DNA of 64,000 bases from Montifringilla adamsi. Lineage: Eukaryota > Chordata > Aves > Passeriformes > Passeridae. The stretch is taken from assembly GCA_017590115.1 (NCBI GenBank), contig JAGGNK010006559.1, forward strand, positions 11,114,162-11,178,161, given 5' to 3'. Position 1 is the first letter of the stretch, and every line of letters begins with the position of its first letter. Below are positions 10,761 through 24,948 of this stretch, piece after piece. The notes under the pieces were generated by a model. The model was not told where the DNA came from. It did not search any database and saw nothing but the letters and a program-made list of their open reading frames with translations. Position numbers and translations under genes: made by a program.

Positions 10761-11494
10761 ATGGATGCTCTATCATGGACATTTTAATCTACATTAACCC
10801 TGTGGAACATAATTTTTCTTGTCTGGAGGATTTGAAAGAGTGGCTATCGATGATCATAATGTAAAAATCTTATAGGGAAATAAGGCATGATATAATTAAT
10901 AACTAGGATTTAGGATTACATGCAAACAAAAAAATGAAACAAGGGAACCTGTGCCACTTATTAAATATACCGAGTAGCTATTCAGTGGGAAAGACTAATC
11001 TGAAAACAGATAAATACTGAAATCTAGGTGGTGGAATAGGAGGTTGATAAAAAAGTACTTTGACACTGAAGGATCTGAGCATGAATATGAGTGCTCCATA
11101 TCCCTCATAATAGCCTGAACACCCTTCCTCCCCACCCCCCCCAAAAAAAGAAGCAAACATCAAAACAAATAAAAACCCCAACCCCCTCAAACCCTTGCTT
11201 TTCAATGTTTCCAATAAATAAATAATGTTTCCAAATAAACACACTCCTAACCAAAGAGCTGCATTCTCAAGAATATTTTTCCTTCTACCCAAATATTTCC
11301 CTGTCCTCTAAAAATTTTTTTTTCAAACAACCTTAGTTTTAATAAACTATCCTTTTCAAATAAAGTCTTCTGAAGCTTTCCTTCTGGTGGAATATTGCAG
11401 GAGCAACATTGTAAGAGATAGGACATCATAATCCAAATTTCAAAACTTTTGAAGACTGCTATTTAAAAAAAATGTAGAAGACCAGCTTCCAAGA

Positions 11495-11600
11495 TGTAAC
11501 ATAACATTGCAAAAACATAGCACACATAGCATAACATAACCTAACAAACATAACATAACGTAACAACATAGCATAAAATATAAAATAAGATAACATAAGA
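11495..11600. repeat. Degenerate ATAAC/CATAA simple repeat
   Basis: About 105 bp built from variants of CATAAC, CATAGC and AAATAAGATAAC. The units are irregular and the strand is almost free of G, so this is an eroded pentanucleotide microsatellite. Confidence 0.8.
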
Positions 11601-12755
11601 ACTATGTGTAGTTGCTTTGCATGTAAAAGCAGCTATCAAAAATGGTCGAATTTGGACCAAGAAATCACATTTTTGGATTTTACTTATACATTTCTTAAGA
11701 ATTAATTATTTTAAAAATAAAAAAATACAAGTATTATGTTCTGGACAGAAGGAAAATAATGTAACTTTTTTCCTTTGATTGTATGCATGTAAAAACTGTT
11801 ACTCCATTTATACAACCTCATGCAATATCATATGTATTTTACTAACTAATTATTTCTTTTTGTTAAGATGCCTGTAGGGTTATGTGCTGATTAAAAAGAA
11901 AAATGTGTTGCAGTACATATTGTTGTGTTTTCTTTGAAGATTTTTTTGTGTGTACTGTCAAACTACAATTCTCATTTTCCTACTACTTCTCTTACAAAAT
12001 TGTACGTTCTGTTAGCATCAAACAGAACTCCAAATTTTACTAATGGTGTGATGTACAGAGAGTTTTAAATGGAAATCTAAACTGGAAATTCCTATTACCA
12101 GTATTTTTCTCCTACCGAACATGAAAAAATGTTCATCTTTTCCTTAAAGATATTTTTGACACATTAAATGCTTCAGTTTTGAGGAGATTTCTGATATCTT
12201 TAGGCTTTTTCATTTGAAATGGGATCTAAAGTCCATCGAGTTTGTTAACTTTATATTTGTATGCTGGATGTGTGTGCACAGGCTAAATTGGAGACTCACA
12301 GGGGCTCCTACAGATTCCTAGGCTGAATTACTGAAAATGCTTGAGGGCTCTGAGATCTGTGTATGGTCATGCACAGTCAAACGAAAGAAGGTTGTGTTTT
12401 TGGATATTATACAGATTTTTTAAAATGGCAGATTGCAATTTGTCAAAACTTTTGCAAGTCATGGAGTTTCCACAGATGTGCAGGAAACTTTTCATTACAG
12501 ATTTTGACTTTCAGAAGTTATGGCTTGTTACAGACATAAAGAAAGTTTGCTTGCTATGATTCCAAAAAAAGAAGAATTTGTTTTGTGTGAGAACTTTAAA
12601 ATCTTTCTGCCTCAAATTAAATAGGTATATTTACAAATGATACCTCCTTTATGGTTATGTGCTGCAACTCCCCCCTGGTTCTTAAACATGTACAAATGTT
12701 GACATCAGTGAAAATTCTAAAAACCACCGTTTTTTAAAATTTGTATCATATACTC
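11601..12755. other. Intergenic, no feature recognised
   Basis: AT-rich unique-looking sequence. One plus-strand frame (12341-12559) has no recognisable domain. Confidence 0.45.
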
Positions 12756-12831
12756 TTGCTGTTCTGTCTGTTAACTGTGTTACGACCAAAACTGTTGCTG
12801 TTCTGTCTGTTAACTGTGTTATGACCAAAAA
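12756..12831. repeat. Two-copy 39-bp tandem repeat
   Basis: TTGCTGTTCTGTCTG-TTAACTGTGTTA(C/T)GACC recurs with a 39-bp period. Copy 1 is 12756-12794 and copy 2 begins at 12795; they differ at very few sites. Because 39 is a multiple of three, a minus-strand frame crossing it shows a 13-residue peptide repeat (N-T-V-N-R-Q-N-S), which I take as a by-product. Confidence 0.88.
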
Positions 12832-15800
12832 GATTCTTGTTGATAAATGGGGTCCTGATTAATTCTGTTGACATGGAACTATAACAGAAATTAAAGGAAA
12901 CTATTTTCAGTTTTTGATTTTTAGCATTTTGCAGGTGAAAGGTTATAAGTGAGAGCACAATAGTTTTTGATATCTATAAAGTAAAATTATAAACTGCTGT
13001 GTAAATGGTTTTCTAAAAATTCTAATAGATGTATCGTTACTTAATGGTTAAAATGATTCAGATTTAATAGTTTGTCCTTTTTTCCTCTAACAGAATTTAA
13101 AAACACTTCAGGAATTCCTAGAGACGGGAATGCTATCACTTGAGGAATTATATGTTTGGCACATTTCATTTGATTCAATACTGGTGTTTATGTCCATATT
13201 TGTGTTATGTGCATGAAATTTAAGGACATATCTTTCTGTAATAGATGTTTTTATCTGAAAAGATTGCAGCAATACCTTGGATAGACAACAGGGAGGTACT
13301 ATAGGAAGAACTGTGTGGCTGCGGTACAGGACTGGAAAAGCCACTTACCAGTCTCCTCCTGAGACATTTTGTCACCACATTCTCAAAGGGTCAAAAGTTC
13401 TCCTACCTGTCTGGCTCAAATCGTAACTTTTTAGTGTGGATTTTACAAAAAAGATCACATTGTAGCAAGGAATCTGTGCAATTGTGTTCTCCTGAGTCTG
13501 CTCAGATGTTTTCTATAACTGTGGATGCCAGGTAGCGCAGAGCACCAGCTGCTCTGGAAATCTGGAAGCCTTTATGGCTGTGACCCCAACCTGTCCACCT
13601 GGCTGCTCTTTACAGAGCAGGAGTTTCTGAAAGCACCAGGTCCCTGTCCCCAAGGCAGTGTACATGCAGGGCTGAGCTCAGAGCAGCAGACCTTGGAAGC
13701 CAGACACTGCATGAGGTGGTACAAAAAACTATTAGATTTTAGACTAGATAAGATTTTCCTGTTTGTTGGGAGAGATGGCAGCCATGAAACAGCCAAATTC
13801 TGCTGGTTCAGCATCTGGTGGTGAAAATCTGCTCTATTCAAATGTTCCTGAGTAACTTTCCTTCGGCTTTCCTAATGTACTTCAGTTTTATCCTGGTAAT
13901 TTAGCCTGATGTCTCTATTTTTTTTTTTAAGGCATTTTGTCCTAGTCTTATTTTAGTAATCTGTGCTCTTCCACTTCTTCCCAGTTGTACCTTATTTTAT
14001 AAATTTTCTTTTATTTAATGCTAATTTATTTTATTAACTAATTATATTCCTTATCTAATTAAATTCTTATTTGTTTTAATTAATTTTCATATATTTTCTT
14101 TTTTTTCTTAGTACGTATGATCAGTTAAGACTACAAGACTTGATATAATTTTTCTCTGTATTTTGCATATTTTATTATATGATGAAAGCTAAAATTTTAA
14201 AGAACAAGAATTTTGCAGAAGATGAGGTAAAGGTGAATGGCATTTGTACAGACTTTCAGATCCCTAATAGATGTGATTATTAATGTTACCATGCAGAAGG
14301 ACTGTCAGTATTCCAGCCTGAGTAAATAATTTACATGGGTTTGTTTGATTATTTGTGCCCCTTGGCCTGGGATTACTGGTTGACTCACCTTCTTCTCTTT
14401 CTATATGAGGTCATGTTAGAGCTTGTGCATCCATCTGACACCCAAAATGTCAGTAAAAATGCCTTAATTATATAAAGTGATTTTTTTTCCACATTAAGAT
14501 TTTTTTTACTATTTTTAAAAATTATTACTATCATGACTCAGTTCCCTTCTTCTCTCTGATTCAGGCTTCTGAATTCTGTTTTTGAGATAGATTCTCTGTA
14601 CATGTAGAAAATATTTTGCCTTCCTAAACTGTGTGGTATTCAGACTTTTGTGGCTGTGGGCTCTGTTATATGGGACAGAGGATCATAAACCAACAAATTA
14701 TTGAACTTCGAGTGTCTGATAATGGGCTTGTTCTTTTGCATTTAGAAATAGCTAGAAGAGTCCCTTGAAAATGCTCACAGACATTTGTGTATCAATGAAC
14801 TATATGTTAGAAGCAATGTAGTTAGATTAACCCACAGAAGAATTCTTATTGTCTCCTAAAGTCTGGGAAAAGACAAAATATCTTTTGGGTTCTCACTCTG
14901 GTAAAAGAAAGGAATAAATTAAAACAAAAAAAAAATTGGAAGGCGAGGCAGAATCAAGTCGTGAAAGGATGAACTACAGTGGGAATAATATACTTCTGAT
15001 GAGCACAAAGATGATTCAGTAGAGGAGGAATAGGTGTAAGAAGAAGGAGCTGTCAACAGATTTGATTTTAGCTTTTCTTAAAAGTGCTCAAATACCTTAA
15101 TTATATGAAAATCTGTCATGGTACTTGGTAAGATGTTCATGCAGAGAAAAGGTATCCCTGAAGATTCAAACATAAAAATGAACTAGAATTTTTAATTTTG
15201 TTGGGTCATAGTTACAAGGCCTTCTCTGTCATAATAGGAGGCAAACTCTGGACTATGTTAGTGAACCAATGGGTTTGGAAGTCCTCAGATTTTGTAAACA
15301 GAGATAGCTGCTTCTGCAGTTTGTTTCAGACTCATAAAATTCTGGATATTTTGGTACAACAGCATTTTGTGCTGCTCAGCTTTTTTTTTTTTTTCAGCTG
15401 AAGATGTGTTGCCCTTTAGCAACCTTGGAGGATCACTTGATCAAGGATATTTTCACTTCTTCTCCCGAGCAGTGTGAGCAAACAGCACATGACAAACAGC
15501 ACAAAAGAGCAGCAGACAGACTGCAAAGCAGATAAACTGTGCAAAGACTGCCCAGTCATCCCTGAAAAATAACAGGTAAGGCAAAGGAACAAATTTGGAG
15601 AGACAAAATATTTTTTGGTGACTAGAACAAACAAAAACAAAATCAAAGTATGGCAGAATCCTACTAAAATAATCATGAAAAGAAGGACAATTGAAAGAAA
15701 GGATGAACAAAATGGAACCCATAAAACTGAATTGTCTTCTAATCAAAGAAAAAACACTTTAAGAGGTACATGTGATAGAGCAATACAATAAAAAAATAAG

Positions 15801-16810
15801 TAATAAAGTAGAAAATACCTAATAAAGAATCATAAGAAAGTACACCAAACTGAAATCACATGTGAATACATATAAAAATGTGTACTAAACACAGGGTAGG
15901 ATAAGCTGTCACAGTTACCCCACACCTCTTATTACATAGTCTTTATTTAAGATGCCTATTATAGCTCTAAAATGAAGATATACAAATCTCTATTGACCTT
16001 ACTCAGTTACTTGAGCATCCAGCACCTACTTGCATTTATATGCAATATGTAGATTCTGAAGGTTATAATCAATGTATTTATTTTATAATTTGACTATGTT
16101 TTGACTTTTTTTTTTCCCCAAATGACAACTTAGAATAGAAATCTTCAGCATATGAAAGAAGAAATATGGGAAAGAGAAATATGTGAAAAGCCGGAAGATG
16201 CCAAATTTAGATGAAGTTCTCCATACCAAGTTAAAGGTACACTGTGTGTGACTCAGTCACTTAAAAATGCTGAATAATTGAGAATCAGGAAATGGACTTC
16301 CTCCTTAACAATATAAATAATAGTATCAATAATAACAACACCTAATTTCCAGTGGAGGGTACTTACATGAATGTATGCAGGCATGTATAAATATTTCCAT
16401 ACTTCATTCTCACTCATAGACACACACATTTCAATTAAGATGCATAGTTTCAAGAATCACAGAGCCTTTATTTAACATATGAGTGTTTCTTTTGCCTAAT
16501 GAAGTATTTTCGTTTTTCTAGGTTGACTTTGCTCATTGTAAAGAAGGGAGCAGTTCCATAAGCATATAAAAAGATATTTTCCCCTCCTAAAATGTTATGT
16601 TCTGCTGCATTTTGCTTCTTTGGTTCATATTGAAATGCATCCAGATAGATCTATTCTTGAAAAAGCATCAGTTTTTCACCAGAAAACAACAATAACAAAA
16701 AATTCTTAAAGATCAACTAATTAAGTCCGTTCTTTAGAAACGATGCAATGTAAGTGGTAGAATATTTGAGGTTATCTTGACACAAAAAGATATTTCTAAA
16801 TCTGCCTCAT
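12832..16810. other. Intergenic, AT-rich, no gene recognised
   Basis: Long AT-rich stretch. The part 13500-13840 is more GC-rich and open on both strands (99 and 89 codons), but neither peptide is recognisable. 13910-14110 is extremely AT-rich. T-runs occur at about 13918-13930 and 15380-15397. No repeat boundary is evident. Confidence 0.4.
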
Positions 16811-17000
16811 GACAGAATCATTAAATGGGAAAAGACCTCTGAGATCATGAAATCCATTCGTTAACCCAGCACCACCAAGTTCTCCACTAAACCCTGTCCC
16901 CACACGCCACGTTCACGTTTTTTGCACATTTCAAATGATGATTTCACCACGTCCCTTGGCAGTCTTTTCCAAAGCTAGACACAAGTCACCTTCATAAAAA
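16811..17000 (-). mobile_element. CR1 LINE 3' fragment, minus strand
   Basis: Read on the plus strand this shows the reverse complement of a CR1 3' end: ACAGAATCATTAAATGGGAA, AAGACCTCTGAGATCATG, TTAACCCAGCACCACCAAGT, CCACTAAACCCTGTCCC, then CACGTCCCTTGGCAGTC. The order is that of the common avian CR1 3' UTR running from the tail inward. Only about 190 bp remain and it is decayed. Confidence 0.9.
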
Positions 17001-20000
17001 CGTGATGCAAACCTCATGCAAAATAGCTTGAGACATCAGAAGTATAGTTTTAAAGAGTATTTATTACAAAGCCAAATTCTTGTTTAATTTACTATGATTC
17101 TAGATGAATATACAGTAAGTCCATCTACTATACATGAAACCAAGAAAAATATCTGGCCTGTAGTGTTAATGTTGTCTCAGTGCAAATGGAATATTTAAAC
17201 TTAAATCAACCATTGAACAAATGCAAATTTTGAGCTGGACCTAAGTCTAAAAATAAAAGCTTATTCAATATATCGCTAAGAATTTCACAGCGATTAGCTT
17301 GAATGTTGAACCTTGCTATCAGCTTAATCTCCTTGTCTTTAAAAAGGGGCATATTGCGAATACAATTTTAAATATTTTATGCTTGTATGAAGAGAGGTTA
17401 ATATTGATCCATAAGATTTTAAGTATGCGTTTCTCATGCAGAAGCTTTTCCTTTGACGTGGATTCACAAACTCATCACCTTAATATTGCAGTAAGAATGC
17501 CTATCCTGGTGCCTATTTTTAGGGGTCTCAGGAGTCTATTTGTATGGACCTGGTTCTCATGCTAGGTGCTTGGCACTTTTAGAGTTACAACAAGAATATA
17601 GCTTTATTCTTTTTCAGCTTTTGAAAATTAATGGCAGATCCTTAAACATTCTGATTGTATAATTTCTCATATTTAGGATGTGCTGTAGACCAGGTTGTAC
17701 AGATGCAGCCAAGGATGAATGTTAGGTGTGCCCTCAGGCTGACTAGTTAATCTAGTCAAAAACCTGTTTCAAAAGAAGTGTCTGAACCCTGATGTATATT
17801 GCAGAAAAATACTTCTTTTTTATTGTGTGGCTTTTGGGTATATCATACTGGGAAGACTCTGGGTGATATGTTGAGACTGAAATTTGATGAATCATAAAAA
17901 CTGGGCTGAAATGCTTTAAAAAAACGGTGTATTCAGTATATTTTATGTCTTTTAATAACTCACACACTGTCTGCAGGCGTATTTTTGCATTAAACGAACA
18001 TTTAATGACCATTGGAGCAGAATACCTGATTTGTTCCAGTAAATAACTGTTTTAATACACCTGACAGCTAATCTTTACATTCTTTACTCCTCCATTTTTC
18101 CTCAACTTTCTGCTGTGGTGGACCTTCAAAGTAGAAAGGCTCTTGTTTAGCAGCTTTGTTAAATTGCTCAATGTCTCAGAGTCAGAGCAAATCAGGGCAG
18201 GACACTCTCACAAGGTACTCTATTATCTCATGGACAGAGGCAGCTCTACTGCCATTCATTTAAATACAGTCCTGAGATGCTACCTTTTGATTTTAAAAAG
18301 ATGAAGTTTAATTTTATCTGTTTTGGCATGCAGTAGACAATTAATATTGTCTTCAGGTTAATGTGTCTGTGTGGTGTTAAATGGTTGAAGAAGCAGAGAT
18401 GAATTTCTGAGTACTGTTCATGTTGAAATCAGCCTATGATGAAACAACCTATTAAAACTTTAGTATTTAAATATATTTTCTATCAAAAATTATAGATAAA
18501 ATACAATATATAAATAAAATTTATAAATCATAGCATAAATAATTTTATATGTCAGAAGTAAGGTAGCTTACTAGGGTTTTCATATTTTGAAACATGAAAT
18601 TTAATTTAATTTAATTTTGACTTCAATTGTGTACAATATTATAGTATTTTGCAAGTTTTGATACTACTCTTGATGCTTCAGAGTTGGGAGGGAATATAGC
18701 TTAGCAAATTCATTATGGCAGACCCTCTTACTTCAATGTAGCAAAACTGTATAGAAGATTTTAAAACTTCGAATATTTTTCAGCCTTCTTTGTGACAACT
18801 GTCACTATGTTGGTTTGCCCTAACCACTGGTATTTTGGAACAGGTGTATAAAATAGTATCCCCACTGTATTTTAGGAGAAATAGACACAGGTATATAAAG
18901 GGCAAGTTTTGCAAAATCTCCCCTGTTTGTGAAAAATTATGATTTTTTTTCCAATATATTTATTCTTATATATTCAAGCTATTATGCTGAAATGCAAAAA
19001 AAAAAATTTTGCACACAAAATATGCCCAATGTAATTTTGTAGTTAAACTCTCATTTTCAGCTAAGAAGACAAAGAGAATTCAGAGGATTTAGTGAAGTTC
19101 CAAGAAATCATAAGAAGAAACATTTTGACTATGATTGGGATACATGAACAAGATATTTAGCTATTAGAAGTATTTTTCATTCAGTTGTTCAAAAGTTTTT
19201 AATGCCCCACTCAAGTACATTTACTTAGAAGAGGTTCATTGGACAACCTAATATAAAGTGCAAAGAATGCAGCTAATTTATAACTCCTGTCTGCCTAAAG
19301 GTTTTGGTAAAAACTTGATTGATTGATAAACTCTGTCTGAAATCTTTTTATGACTAAGATGGCTCTGAACTTCAAAAGAAGCTTTTATGGATAGTGAATA
19401 TACTATAATTTTTATATAACAGTTCTATGTCATATATTAAAAACAATCCCTTGGAAAACTGGTTGTTGAGTGAAACAGAAGTAGATGGAAATCTTCCAAG
19501 GAAATGTGGTGCTTGTTTTTGTTTTCTGACTTTTGATTATCTCATATAGCATTCATGGCTTTTAAAAATGTAAATATGTTGTACAACACTCAAAATAGCT
19601 CAAAACTGATTGATTTATTTGTTTATATATTTCATATTTTTATGTAATGAACATGGTTTTGTAATGCTGAATTCACTTTAAATATATTCAGTGATTGAAA
19701 AATTGTGTGTTCTATTACTACTGACATCTCTTACGCTCTTATAATATTTTGACATGAAAAAAATGTTTTGTTTTATAAATTGGTAGGCAAGTCTTATCAC
19801 AAATGATATAATCACAGCACAAAATCATTCTAAAACAACTTTTCCTGATTCAATTTGTGTCATATAACATTACATTATTTGTGGATTTTAAAGCACATGA
19901 AAGTTGAATAATTTACAGTGCATAGAATTTGTAAAGCAAGGTAGAGGGAGATATAGATATGATAATTTTTATTTTTGAGAGCAGAAATTGTTATGTTTTT

Positions 20001-21153
20001 CAGTTAGTTTCCAGATTGGCATGATATTAACATTACCCAAGGTGCGAAACCCAAGACTTTGAAAGAAAAAAAACTGATAAAGTAGAAAGACTGGTACTTA
20101 ATGTATTCAACATATAAGCTATAATATAATTTAAATTCTTCATGTAAATATTTTCATCGAGGGATTTTTGTAAAAGAGGTTTCCAGTGCCTGATTTTAAT
20201 TCACTCTTTAACTTTTAAATAAAAGTTGTAATATTATAAAAGTAAAAACTGGGTCAACCTAAATACCTTCTTTGGTATTGATATGGATGCCCCAGTGCTA
20301 TGTATTGCATGCAGCAGGAAAGGAAGGCACAGTGAGTGCTAAGCATGAACCTGAACTTCCCATGGACATGAATAATACATGGGGAATTGTGCTTACGCAG
20401 ACATTCAAAGAATTGCAGCCATGGCCTTGTGCTGCTCTTACAGAATGATGTAGCAGGATTACAGCTGCTACCTGTCCCCTGCAGCATTTATTCATGTTGT
20501 AAGCATGCAACAAGGGTAGGAGACCTGCTTTCCTAGCTAACCCTAGGAGAAAATTAATTCTGGGAGAACTTCTAATTCTGATTTTGGTTTTAAAAACACA
20601 TGTTTTCATGACAAGAAAAAGGTAATTATGGAAAGATTTTGCTATAACAACCACTACTGTGCTTTATGTTGTGGAATGTTTATGTATTTTCGTATGGATG
20701 CAAAGCAGATTATGAACTACAGTTGTGCTTTATGGAAGATTTATGGAAAATGAAGAAAAAGCTGACTTCTTGGGCTTCCTGTAATCAACATTATTACATA
20801 TACATTAATACTGCGTTATAAATATTACATTATTAATAATGAAACCACTATCATGACTAAAGCATTAGTAGGAATATGTGAAAGTGCTTGTTTAGATTCA
20901 GGACATTCTTGGATATATTCATTGGTATTCAGGGGAAATATGAAATACATGGTGAACTATTCCAATCTGATTGCCCAAGACATAGAAATATTACAAACAT
21001 CTGTTGAATTAATGACAATGGTTGTTTCAGGACCTAAATCCATGTCAGAATGGAAGGAAAAAAATCCTTTAATTTTTCAAGAGATATGTGGGAAGAGACG
21101 TTACTTCTATGATGTTGTTTCCACAAGGTTGTTTAATTGGAGCATTTGGCATT
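17001..21153. other. Intergenic, very AT-rich, no gene recognised
   Basis: Unique-looking AT-rich DNA with a short TTTAA repeat at about 18599-18617. The stretch 20250-20530 is less AT-rich and carries overlapping minus-strand frames of 118 and 77 codons without recognisable domains. A 100-codon plus frame (20853-21155) ends exactly at the A-rich tract and is probably chance. Confidence 0.4.
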
Positions 21154-21199
21154 AAAAAAAAAAAAACAAAAAAAAAACAAAACCCAAAAAAACCCCCCA
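21154..21199. repeat. A-rich tract grading into C-run
   Basis: Runs of A separated by single C residues pass into AAAAAAACCCCCC. It lies about 85 bp upstream of a CR1 copy. CR1 elements do not end in poly-A, so this tract is not explained by that insertion. Confidence 0.8.
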
Positions 21200-21283
21200 G
21201 TAATATTTTAAAATATTTGTTGTTTCCAGTTGCCTTTTTGTTGGTGTATGTTTCAAAAAGACCAGACTAAACAGTAATGCATA

Positions 21284-21767
21284 AAACCTGCTCCTCTGCT
21301 CTGCCCTCATGGGACCCCACCTGGAATGCTGCATCCTGCTCTGGGGTCCCTGGCACAAGAAGGACATGGATTTATTGGAGTGAGTACAGATGAAGCCACG
21401 ATGATTGGAGGCATGGAGCACCTCTTACAAGGGCAAATGTGAACAGAATTGGAATAGTTCAGCCTGGAAAAGAGAAGGCTTTAGGGTGGCCTAATTGTGG
21501 CCTTGTGGTACATGAAGGGAGCCTACAAGAAAGATGAAGAGAGACTCTATACAAAAGCATGAAGAGACAGGACAAGAGGGAATGGCTTCAAACTGAAAGG
21601 GCATCAGTTTAGACAGATTAAGGAAGAAATTGCTACTGTGAAGGTCAACTGGCACAGGTTGCCCAGGGAAGTTGGGCATGCCCCATCTTTGGAAGTTTTT
21701 AAGGCCAGGATTGATGGGGGTCTGAGCAACCTGGTCTAGTGGAAGGTGTCCATGCCCATGCAATGAA
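21284..21767 (+). mobile_element. CR1 LINE fragment, terminal tail missing
   Basis: Classic CR1 ORF2 C-terminus and 3' UTR: CTCCTCTGCTCTGCCCTCAT, CACCTGGAATGCTGCATCC, CAAGAAGGACATGGAT, CAGCCTGGAAAAGAGAAGGC, AGACAGGACAAGAGGGAATG and GGTCTAGTGGAAGGTGTCC follow in family order. The sequence leaves the consensus at about 21767, before the GGTCCCTTCCAACC block and octamer tail, so the 3' terminus has been deleted. The frame is broken by many changes, so there is no functional product. Confidence 0.93.
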
Positions 21768-24700
21768 AGTTTGCTTCCAGCAGAGACCATTCTTTGTTTA
21801 TATGAAATCATGAAACATGATGAAAAATGTTCATGAAAAATGAACATGAATGCAGTAACATGAGTTGGTCTAGCACAATGAGCTTGGTATCTTTGTCAAA
21901 GCATAAACTCAATTTCACATTAATATTATTGATCTGACACTAGACAGAAAGTATAAAAAGTCTGTGAGGAAGAGAAATGTTAAATGAATAGAGGAATGTT
22001 AGTGTTTTTGTTTAAAAATGTTGATGGTTTTCAAATAATATAATCACAATATAATGTGCATTTTGCAATCATCAAATTGCTTTACAAATTACAAACTTAT
22101 TACTCCATCTCACTAGAGAATCAGAGCTCTCATATGGGGGAGTAAAACATTTCCAACCCTTATTAATGTAAGAGATTAAAAATGTGTATTAGAAGCTCAG
22201 CTGTGTGCAAGGAGCCTGTGAGACATAAATGCCTCAGACTATTTCATCCATAAATGTCAGTGGATTCATCAGGGAATCAGATATTTCTCTTTATTTGAAG
22301 GGATGGGGGAAAAAACCCCAAAACTGCAAGAGACACTGATTCTGTCTTTATGCCCATTATGAGAAGTGAACAGTTCCTTCAGATAAAATGAAATCTCTAC
22401 TGCCAGTTTTCATTCTCCACTAAAATTTTCAAACAAATACTTGAATATGTTCTTCAGCTTTGTCACTTATGCCTTGGAAGAGGTCCCAGTGGGTGTTAAA
22501 AATGGTACAGCTCCATCCTCTTCAAAATCTGTCACTAGAATACACTATGCCATCACATCTATAGGAGTAAGTTGGTACCTGTGGATGGTCTCCCTGTTCC
22601 ATGGGTACTTTCTATCAGGCAGCCCTAGGGTGTTCAGCTTACAAATGTAAGCTTCTATCAATCCATTTTCAGAGAATTTTCCTGAATCTGCCCACTGCTC
22701 TCCATTTTTCTTCAAGGAGGACAACTTTGCAGATGTCTCTGGTATTTCTGGAAACAAGCGCAAGAGAAGAGAAAGAGCAAGATTTCTGTCACAGGCAGAT
22801 AATTCAGGAAAATAAGGACTACATCTAAACAGAACAGCAGCAAAGGGTATGAGAAAGTGGACTGATCATAGGACTAGTGCTCCAGTTCTCATACACTCAT
22901 GAAGAGAGGTAAGGAGATTCTGAATTGTCTGACTGGGGTCTCTATTGTAGCCATTGAACTCAAGATAACTCATTTAATAGAAAGATGTAATTGTGTTACA
23001 ATAGTTTAGTAAGTGTGTATTCTTAACATAAGTCACAATAATGCAGATATGAGAGAGAGATATGAAAGATACTCTCAAAGACATAAATATTGTCACAAAA
23101 TTTAGATGTGCTTCCTTGAAGTTTTTTGTTATGGCAAGCATAACATCATTATCATGGGAACCTGTAAATTCTATCAAAGATGCTTGAACTAGAAGTTAAT
23201 TTAAATGGGATTTAGACAAGAACTGTTCTCTACTCTACTTTTCTCTCAGCAATTCAGGTCCTAAAAGCACAATTTTAATATGTTAATTAATTTTCTTTGT
23301 AGACTTCAGTTTTTCAGTACATTAAATATGTAGAATTAAATTAAAGCAGTTGTTCAAAAGGTTAGGCCAGCAGCTGAGTTGTGTTCCAGTATGTTTCTTA
23401 ATTGTACAGAAAAGTTGCACACTCTGTTATCAGAATAATACACTTGAAGGCTGAAGGTTTGGCCATTTGCAGCAGCTGTGTTCCAGCTATGATTCCTCAG
23501 CTGGCTGTTTGACTATTCCCTGCCTATCACTTCTCCATGTACTGCTACTTCATATAATTTCAATTTGATGAGTGTATATTTCTTTCATTTTTATGTACAC
23601 CTGGTTTTGCATGCTTTTTTTCCCCTTTTCAAATGTCTTTTTTTCAGATGACACTTCATTCCATTTATTTTGCTGTCTTCACCTGTACTATTCCAGATGA
23701 ACCCTTCAGATGCTGAAGAAAAACATTCTGAATTAAATCTCTCTCATATTACAGATAGCACTGATTAGCCTTCAGCACCATAAATCACTAACTACTTATT
23801 CCTGTGCCATGCTTGAGTTTTTAACAAATAGGTGCTCCTGAAAAGCTAAATGTTCAGTTTCTGGAGGATTAATGCCTGGGGACCAATCTTTTCTGCATCA
23901 TTTGAAATGAAGTTGTAGTGGTGCATATATGATTCAGCCATCAGATATAAATCAACATGTCCAGACACTTTGGCTTCAGGAGCTGAAAACAAAGTGATTG
24001 AATCTTGCTTTTAGAATAATTAATAATTCTTAGTAGCCCCAAAATATAAAAGAATATGTTTCTATGGTCCTAATGGCACTAATTAGTGTACTTGTCACTG
24101 TGGTTGGTTTTTTGGACCATTTTAATACAGCTTGTATGATGGGTTTGCTTTTGTGATATTTATATGAATCAAGGGTGGTGTAGGTTTGAAATTTATTATT
24201 GTTCAATCATTGTAATAAATACAGAACTCTATAACAGGTAGAAATTAAAGACAAGCAAAGAGGATGTATAGAGAATAAAACTGAGAGACATGGAATGTAA
24301 TCACCAATTTTGCATAGAAAATATATTTTATGATATAAAGTTGTTGCTTTGAAATTTGTAACTTCAGTAAGTGATTTGTTTATAATCAGAAGAGTTTCTT
24401 TGGTCAACACATATTAATTATAAGTTGTTGCCAAGACAGGCTGCAGGATGCATGCATTGCATTGAGGGCTGAGATAGCATTGAGGAAACTTTAAAAAAAA
24501 AAGTATTTTACCTGAAATAATAACGTATGGACAACTGAAAACTCATGCACAATTTTAATGAGGAATTTAAAAAGTAAGACTTTCAAAAGAGGAGATCCTG
24601 AAAGGATAGATTACTAGTTTATTTTGTAGGATTTGTACACTGATTTATTTCATTAACTCACCTCCTGTGGAAGACATTTGCTAAACAATTAATTTTGGCT

Positions 24701-24948
24701 TTGAGGAACAAAAGTATAACATTAATGGTTTATAAATTAGAAGCTTCACCATGGCAACCTAAAAATTAATCAGTTATTCAGACTTGTCAGATCTCCCACA
24801 GCTGCTGCTGTTGCTCAAGAGAAACCTGCTGTCTCACCTTACTGCGCTTTTGGACTTATTTCTGAAGGTCAGACCATAGTTTTTAGGATCACAGTTAAGG
24901 TTCTTTCCTCTTAAAATAAGGGAATTAGTGATACTCCCAGGAAGAGGC

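Larger units (their letters stand above)
8441..11494. other. Intergenic with possible regulatory patches
   Basis: AT-rich, no gene. Two stretches stand out by balanced composition: 9420-9800 and 10640-10760 (listed separately). A C-run followed by an A-run lies at 11131-11149, and a short direct repeat (ATGTTTCCAA-type) at about 11204-11240. Confidence 0.4.

Noticed and set aside
13525..13841. Frames open on both strands in a GC-richer patch
   Set aside because: Peptides are unrecognised, and openness on both strands is explained by fewer TA-rich stops.
20853..21155. 100-codon plus frame ending at an A-rich tract, possible retrocopy
   Set aside because: The peptide is unrecognised, there is no polyadenylation signal at the right distance, no target-site duplication, and the tract is interrupted by C.
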